Origin: Devosiaceae bacterium
GTDB taxonomy: Bacteria; Pseudomonadota; Alphaproteobacteria; Rhizobiales; Devosiaceae
Direction: 5' to 3'
Length of the DNA stretch: 10,278 nucleotides
Assembly (NCBI GenBank): GCA_021648585.1
Contig: JAKISM010000083.1
Location: forward strand, 1 to 10,278
Of this stretch, positions 6,407 through 10,278 are shown one piece after another; position 1 is the first letter of the stretch; every line of letters begins with the position of its first letter. The notes beneath the pieces are model-generated. The model searched no databases and was not told the origin of the DNA. It saw only the letters and a list, made by a program, of their open reading frames with translations. Both the position numbers and the translations under genes were made by a program.

Positions 6407-6446
6407 GCTAAGCCACAATAATAAACAACCAATGTTAGGTATTTAG

Positions 6447-7397
6447 ATGGGTAAAACAGCTTTTACATTTCCGGGACAAGGTAGCCAAGCTATCGGTATG
6501 GGACAAGAATTAGCAAAGTCATATAAAGTTGCCAAACAAGTTTTTGAGCAAGTTGATGAGGCGCTTAATCAAAACCTCTCAAAAATCATGTTTGAGGGCA
6601 ATGATGATGAATTGCGCTTAACTGAAAATGCGCAGCCAGCATTGTTGGCAGTTTCAATGGCGGTTATTAGGGTGCTTGAAGAAAAAGGCATAAGTATTGA
6701 GAATAATGCCTCTTTTGTTGCTGGTCATTCTCTTGGTGAATATTCTGCTCTTTGCGCCGCTGGCACTTTTTCTCTTTCTGATGCTGCAAGATTACTTAAA
6801 ACTCGTGGGCAAGCAATGCAACAAGCTGTGCCAGTTGGGCAAGGGGCAATGGCGGCTATTCTTGGTTTAGAATTTGATGACGTAATAGAAGTAGCAAAGC
6901 AGGCAGCGCAGGGTGCAGTTTGCGAGATTGCCAATGATAATGCCAATGGTCAGGTGGTTATTTCTGGTAATAAAGAAGCGATTGAGCGAGCCATTGAACT
7001 TGCCAAAGCAAAGGGAGCAAAAAGAGCGCTTTTATTGCCTGTTAGTGCGCCTTTTCATTGCTCGCTAATGTGCCCAGCGGCTGAAAAAATGGAAGAAGCT
7101 CTTGCTCTAGTTAATATGCAAAGCCCGATTGTGCCGTTGGTGTGCAATGTGCTGGCTAAGCCAATTAGCGAGCCTTCTGAAATAAGAAAAAGATTAGTTG
7201 AGCAGGTTAGCGGCATGGTGCGTTGGAGGCAGAGTGTTGAATGGCTGACAAATGAGGGCGAAGTTACGCAACTTGTTGAACTTGGCGCTGGAAAAGTGTT
7301 GAGCGGACTAGCAAAACGCATTAATAGAGAAGTAAAGTCAGTTTCGCTCAACACACCAGAGCAGATTGAAGCATTTGCATTAGAATTAAAGAGTTAG
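6447..7397 (+). CDS. fabD: Malonyl-CoA:ACP transacylase
   Basis: FabD moves malonyl from CoA to the phosphopantetheine arm of AcpP, giving the extender unit for type II fatty acid synthesis in the cytoplasm. The 316 residues are typical. Visible motifs are the oxyanion-hole GQGSQ (10-14), the nucleophile elbow GHSLGEYSAL with S95, the carboxylate-binding R120, and the catalytic H204 in PVSAPFHCSLM. The ATG at 6447 is preceded by TAGG at 7-8 bases, a modest ribosome binding site. It is first in fabD-fabG-acpP-fabF, and fabG begins 10 bases after its stop. Confidence 0.97.
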   Translation: MGKTAFTFPGQGSQAIGMGQELAKSYKVAKQVFEQVDEALNQNLSKIMFEGNDDELRLTENAQPALLAVSMAVIRVLEEKGISIENNASFVAGHSLGEYSALCAAGTFSLSDAARLLKTRGQAMQQAVPVGQGAMAAILGLEFDDVIEVAKQAAQGAVCEIANDNANGQVVISGNKEAIERAIELAKAKGAKRALLLPVSAPFHCSLMCPAAEKMEEALALVNMQSPIVPLVCNVLAKPISEPSEIRKRLVEQVSGMVRWRQSVEWLTNEGEVTQLVELGAGKVLSGLAKRINREVKSVSLNTPEQIEAFALELKS

Positions 7398-7407
7398 AGG
7401 AATAAAT

Positions 7408-8145
7408 ATGTTTGATTTGAGTGGTAAAAAAGCGCTGATAACAGGTGCAAGCGGTGGAATTGGGCGTGAAATTGCTAAGAGCTTAGCAAAAGCTGGGGCA
7501 GAAGTTACGCTTAGCGGCACTCGTCTTGAAGCACTTGAGGCGACTGCTAGCGAAATTGAGCAAAAAAGCCATATATTGCAATGCAATCTTTCTGATTTAA
7601 GCGAAGTTGATGAGTTAATCCCCAATGCAATTAAAGCGATGAATGGCTTGGATATATTAGTAAATAATGCTGGTATTACTCGTGATAATATTTTTATGCG
7701 TATGAAAAATGAAGAGTGGGATCAGGTTTTGGCGGTTAATTTAACCGCAGCTTTCCGCCTTTCACGTGCAGTGTTGCGCCCCATGATGAAACAGCGCTTT
7801 GGGCGTATTATCGGCATTAGCTCAGTTGTTGGGGTTACAGGAAATGCAGGGCAAGCCAATTATGCCGCTTCAAAAGCTGGGCTTATTGGTATGACAAAAT
7901 CATTGGCACAAGAAGTTGCCTCAAGAAATATTACCGCAAATATTATTGCCCCCGGTTTTATCGCCTCCGCAATGACTGATCAGTTAAATGATAAGCAACG
8001 AGAAGCAATCTTAACAAAAATCCCAGCCAATAGGCTTGGAAGTGCTAAAGAAGTAGCGGATTGTGCGGTTTTCTTGGCAAGTGATGAAGCCGCTTATATT
8101 ACGGGTCAAACATTAAATGTGAATGGCGGCATGGCGATGATTTAA
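7408..8145 (+). CDS. fabG: 3-oxoacyl-ACP reductase
   Basis: FabG is an NADPH-dependent short-chain dehydrogenase that reduces 3-oxoacyl-ACP to (R)-3-hydroxyacyl-ACP after each condensation. The 245 residues are the usual length. It shows the Rossmann motif TGASGGIG (12-19), NNAG (86-89), and the full catalytic tetrad N111, S139, Y152 and K156 (YAASK). The C-terminal GQTLNVNGGMAMI is characteristic of FabG among the many SDRs. AGAGGA stands 6 bases before the ATG. Cotranscription with fabD is likely. The 145 bases to acpP contain a separate promoter candidate but no clear terminator. Confidence 0.96.
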   Translation: MFDLSGKKALITGASGGIGREIAKSLAKAGAEVTLSGTRLEALEATASEIEQKSHILQCNLSDLSEVDELIPNAIKAMNGLDILVNNAGITRDNIFMRMKNEEWDQVLAVNLTAAFRLSRAVLRPMMKQRFGRIIGISSVVGVTGNAGQANYAASKAGLIGMTKSLAQEVASRNITANIIAPGFIASAMTDQLNDKQREAILTKIPANRLGSAKEVADCAVFLASDEAAYITGQTLNVNGGMAMI

Positions 8146-8216
8146 GAAATCTTGCCAAAAAAAGAGTTGAAAAGCGGGGTTTTTATACAAATCCTAGTAT
8201 TTTTTATTCATTTGCA

Positions 8217-8246
8217 TTGACATTTATACTATTACATTGCCATACG
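8217..8246 (+). promoter_or_regulatory. Candidate acpP promoter
   Basis: A perfect -35 hexamer TTGACA (8217-8222) is followed 18 bases later by CATACG (8241-8246), a weak -10, giving a leader of about 40 bases. A better-looking -10, TATACT (8225-8230), lies inside the spacer but lacks a good -35. A separate promoter for acpP is expected, because AcpP is needed in far larger amounts than the Fab enzymes. The choice between the two is uncertain. Confidence 0.35.
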
Positions 8247-8290
8247 AACACAGTTAAATAACATATATTTTTAGAATAAAGGAACATATT

Positions 8291-8527
8291 ATGAGTGATA
8301 TCGCAGATCGCGTTAAGAAAATTGTCGTCGAGCACCTCAATGTTGAGGCAGAAAAAGTTACAGAAAAAGCTAGTTTTATCGACGACCTTGGCGCTGATAG
8401 TCTGGATCAAGTAGAACTCGTAATGGCGTTTGAAGAAGAATTTGATGTAGAAATTCCTGATGATGCAGCTGAAGGCATTCAAACATTTGGTGATGCAGTT
8501 GCGTTTCTAACCAAAGCTGCTGATTAA
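8291..8527 (+). CDS. acpP: Acyl carrier protein
   Basis: This is the small acidic four-helix carrier on which acyl chains are built and delivered to phospholipid and lipid A synthesis. The protein has 78 residues. The DDLGADSLDQVELVMAFEEEF segment is the phosphopantetheine site and recognition helix; S37 receives the 4'-phosphopantetheine arm from CoA. EIPDDAAEGIQTFGDAVAFL completes helices III and IV. AAAGGA 7-8 bases before the ATG is the strongest ribosome binding site in the cluster, fitting high expression. The position between fabG and fabF marks it as the fatty acid synthesis ACP and not a specialised polyketide or nodulation ACP. Confidence 0.98.
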   Translation: MSDIADRVKKIVVEHLNVEAEKVTEKASFIDDLGADSLDQVELVMAFEEEFDVEIPDDAAEGIQTFGDAVAFLTKAAD

Positions 8528-8552
8528 CACCTCTTCAAATTAGGGGTATCAG

Positions 8553-9821
8553 GTGAAGCAATTAAGAAGAGTTGTTGTTAGTGGACTAGGCATCGTTAGC
8601 CCTTTGGGTTGCGGTGTCGAGCCTGTTTGGAGTAATATCTTATTATCAAAATCTGGCGCAAAGCGCATAGATGATTTTGAAGTTGATGATATTACATGTA
8701 AGATTGCTTGTCGTATTCCTTTAGGTGATGCCTCTGATGGCTTATTCAATCCTGATGATTGGATGGAGAAAAAAGAGCAAAGAAAAGTTGATCCCTTCAT
8801 TATGTTTGGTATGGCGGCCGCCACACAAGCAATCAATGATAGTGGTATCGAGCTTAAAACTGATAAGCAAAAAAACCGTGCTGGCATAATGATTGGCTCA
8901 GGCATTGGTGGCATTGGCGGCATTGCTGACGCTTCTGTAGTTCTTAAAGAACGTGGGCCAAGACGCATTAGTCCATTTTTTATTCCGGGCAGATTAATTA
9001 ATTTAGTTTCGGGGCATGTTTCAATAAGGTTTGGCTTAAAAGGCCCTAATCATTCGGTGGCTACTGCCTGCTCAACAGGGACACATGCCATTGGCGATGC
9101 TGCTCGTCTTATTGCCTTTGGAGACGCTGAAATAATGGTTGCTGGTGGTGCAGAATCACCAGTTAATCGACTTTCTTTAGCTGGCTTTGCAGCCTCTCGT
9201 GCGCTTTCAACAGGCTTTAATGATGATCCAACTAGTGCTTCACGCCCATATGATAAGGCACGTGATGGCTTTGTGATGGGCGAGGGAGCTGGTGTTGTTG
9301 TGTTAGAGGAATATGAACATGCAAAGGCACGAGGCGCAAAGATTTATGGCGAAGTAATTGGCTATGGATTGTCGGGCGATGCTCATCATATTACAGCACC
9401 CGCTGAAGATGGTAATGGTGCTTATCGCTCAATGGAAGCGGCAATTAATAATGCGCAGATTAAACCAAGCGATATTGATTATATCAATGCACACGGCACT
9501 TCTACTCCGTTAGGTGATGAAATTGAATTGGGTGCGGTTACTCGTTTGCTTGGCGAAAGCGCAAAAAACATTGTAATGTCATCAACTAAATCATCAGTTG
9601 GGCATTTGCTTGGTGCGGCTGGTGCGGTTGAAGCAATTTTCTCGCTTTTAGCAATGCGAGATAATATTGCGCCACCAACTATAAATCTTGATAATCCTTC
9701 TATTGAAACTGAAATAAATTTAGCGCCTCATAAGCCAGTTAAAAAGCAAATTGATATTGCGCTTTCAAATTCATTTGGGTTTGGCGGAACGAATGCAAGT
9801 TTAGTTTTTAGAAAAATATAA
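8553..9821 (+). CDS. fabF: 3-oxoacyl-ACP synthase II (KAS II)
   Basis: FabF is the elongating condensing enzyme; it joins malonyl-ACP to acyl-ACP, releasing CO2. The protein has 422 residues. The thiolase-fold active site is complete: nucleophile C173 in VATACSTGTHA, H314 in INAHGTSTPLGD, K346, H351 in SSVGHLLGAAG, and the Gly-rich NSFGFGGTNA (406-415). The Cys-His-His set marks KAS I/II and excludes FabH (Cys-His-Asn). Synteny after acpP supports FabF over FabB. The start is GTG, with AGGGG 7-8 bases upstream; no in-frame ATG nearby would keep the beta strand RRVVVSGLGIVSPLG intact. The gene begins 25 bases after acpP and no terminator follows it clearly. Confidence 0.96.
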   Translation: MKQLRRVVVSGLGIVSPLGCGVEPVWSNILLSKSGAKRIDDFEVDDITCKIACRIPLGDASDGLFNPDDWMEKKEQRKVDPFIMFGMAAATQAINDSGIELKTDKQKNRAGIMIGSGIGGIGGIADASVVLKERGPRRISPFFIPGRLINLVSGHVSIRFGLKGPNHSVATACSTGTHAIGDAARLIAFGDAEIMVAGGAESPVNRLSLAGFAASRALSTGFNDDPTSASRPYDKARDGFVMGEGAGVVVLEEYEHAKARGAKIYGEVIGYGLSGDAHHITAPAEDGNGAYRSMEAAINNAQIKPSDIDYINAHGTSTPLGDEIELGAVTRLLGESAKNIVMSSTKSSVGHLLGAAGAVEAIFSLLAMRDNIAPPTINLDNPSIETEINLAPHKPVKKQIDIALSNSFGFGGTNASLVFRKI

Positions 9822-9905
9822 TTGTTGATTTGCCTTTAATAATGTAAACTTATTTATGGTGACAAATATTCCTTGTTTTTGCCTAATTCTACATTCAAAT
9901 ACGCA

Positions 9906-9943
9906 TGTAAATATTTTACAAATTATAAAGATAGGCTTATAAT
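9906..9943 (+). promoter_or_regulatory. Near-consensus mltG promoter with palindrome over the -35
   Basis: TTTACA (9915-9920), exactly 17 bases, then a perfect TATAAT (9938-9943) make the best sigma-70 promoter in the window. The -10 ends 5 bases before the mltG ATG, so transcription should start at or within a base or two of the ATG. The perfect palindrome TGTAAA-TAT-TTTACA (9906-9920) includes the -35, a typical place for a repressor site. The rest of the 127-base fabF-mltG gap shows nothing else I can name. Confidence 0.6.
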
Positions 9944-9948
9944 ATATC

Positions 9949-10278
9949 ATGAAAAAACGAAAAGCAAAACGCCAACGTAGCGCCATAATAGAAATAACAA
10001 ACGCTTTTCTTACGCTGCTAGTGTTAGCAATATTAGCTATGGCTGCAGCTTTTGTGTATTTCGCCAATGATTTTTATGCCAAGGGCGACCTTAAAGAAGA
10101 TGCTATATTTATTGTTGAGCGTGGAAACGGGTTAGCAACAATTTCTAAAAATCTTGAAGAAAATAATATAATTTCTAATAGTTGGGCGTTCCAGATGGGC
10201 ACTAGAGCGCAACAAAAAGAACGCTCTATTAGAGCTGGTGAATATAGTATTGCAAAATTTTCAAGCATGGCCGATGTG
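9949..10278 (+). CDS. mltG: Endolytic transglycosylase MltG, N-terminal part (runs off right edge)
   Basis: MltG is an inner-membrane enzyme that cuts nascent glycan strands and is thought to end peptidoglycan polymerisation. The first 110 codons are open to the window end. A basic cytoplasmic start (KKRKAKRQR, 2-10) precedes one membrane segment (about 16-38), after which the protein is periplasmic. Residues 46-83 (GDLKEDAIFIVERGNG, then LEENNIIS) and IRAGEYSI (94-101) match the LysM-like first domain of the YceG/MltG family. The catalytic glutamate lies beyond the window. In-frame TAA three codons upstream makes this ATG the earliest possible start. No normal ribosome binding site is seen, only AGG about 14 bases upstream. 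Position after fabF is conserved in Rhizobiales, where yicC and gmk usually follow. Confidence 0.88.
   Translation, partial: MKKRKAKRQRSAIIEITNAFLTLLVLAILAMAAAFVYFANDFYAKGDLKEDAIFIVERGNGLATISKNLEENNIISNSWAFQMGTRAQQKERSIRAGEYSIAKFSSMADV

Noticed and set aside
6346..6432. N-terminal extension of the helicase to 6432
   Set aside because: It would start at TTG, does not resemble the family, and would cover the fabD upstream region; the ATG at 6345 fits the conserved start.
1..10278. Mobile element, phage, CRISPR, toxin-antitoxin or defence system
   Set aside because: All confident genes belong to conserved chromosomal housekeeping families in conserved order, and no transposase, integrase, spaced repeat array or defence domain is visible.

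Overview
This window looks like core chromosome of an AT-rich alphaproteobacterium, most likely Hyphomicrobiales (Rhizobiales), and perhaps a host-associated lineage with a compact genome. The main evidence is gene order. The rpsF-rpsR-rplI / dnaB / alr / radA block lies next to fabD-fabG-acpP-fabF-mltG, as in Sinorhizobium and Brucella relatives. The proteins also fit the group: an L9 with an acidic tail, a Rhizobiales-type short RecD-like helicase, and a DUF2147 protein. I cannot name genus or species from sequence alone. There are no tRNA or rRNA genes, CRISPR arrays, transposases, integrases or phage genes.

Layout. The left part (1-4373) is all on the minus strand. Transcription runs rpsF, rpsR, rplI, then an intrinsic terminator, then dnaB, alr and the first 54 codons of radA (cut by the window edge). 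dnaB, alr and radA are separated by only 6 and 3 bases and probably form one operon. A 404-base gene-free region (4374-4777) follows. It holds the rpsF leader, with sequence that could fold back on the ribosome binding site, a 24-bp imperfect palindrome, and an 11-bp tandem repeat array resembling an OmpR/PhoB-type operator. Next come a small secreted DUF2147 protein (plus) and a convergent short SF1B helicase (minus).

The right part (6447-10278) is the plus-strand fatty acid synthesis cluster fabD-fabG-acpP-fabF. It is followed by the start of mltG, cut by the right edge, which has its own near-consensus promoter placed so that the mRNA would be leaderless.

How the genes work together. S6, S18 and L9 are ribosomal proteins; DnaB and RadA act at replication forks and in recombination; Alr and MltG serve peptidoglycan synthesis. 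FabD loads malonyl groups onto AcpP, FabF condenses and FabG reduces, giving the acyl-ACPs used for phospholipid and lipid A.

I found no convincing new multi-gene system. The unusual material is regulatory: the repeat array at 4665-4724, the rpsF leader, and the mltG promoter/operator.
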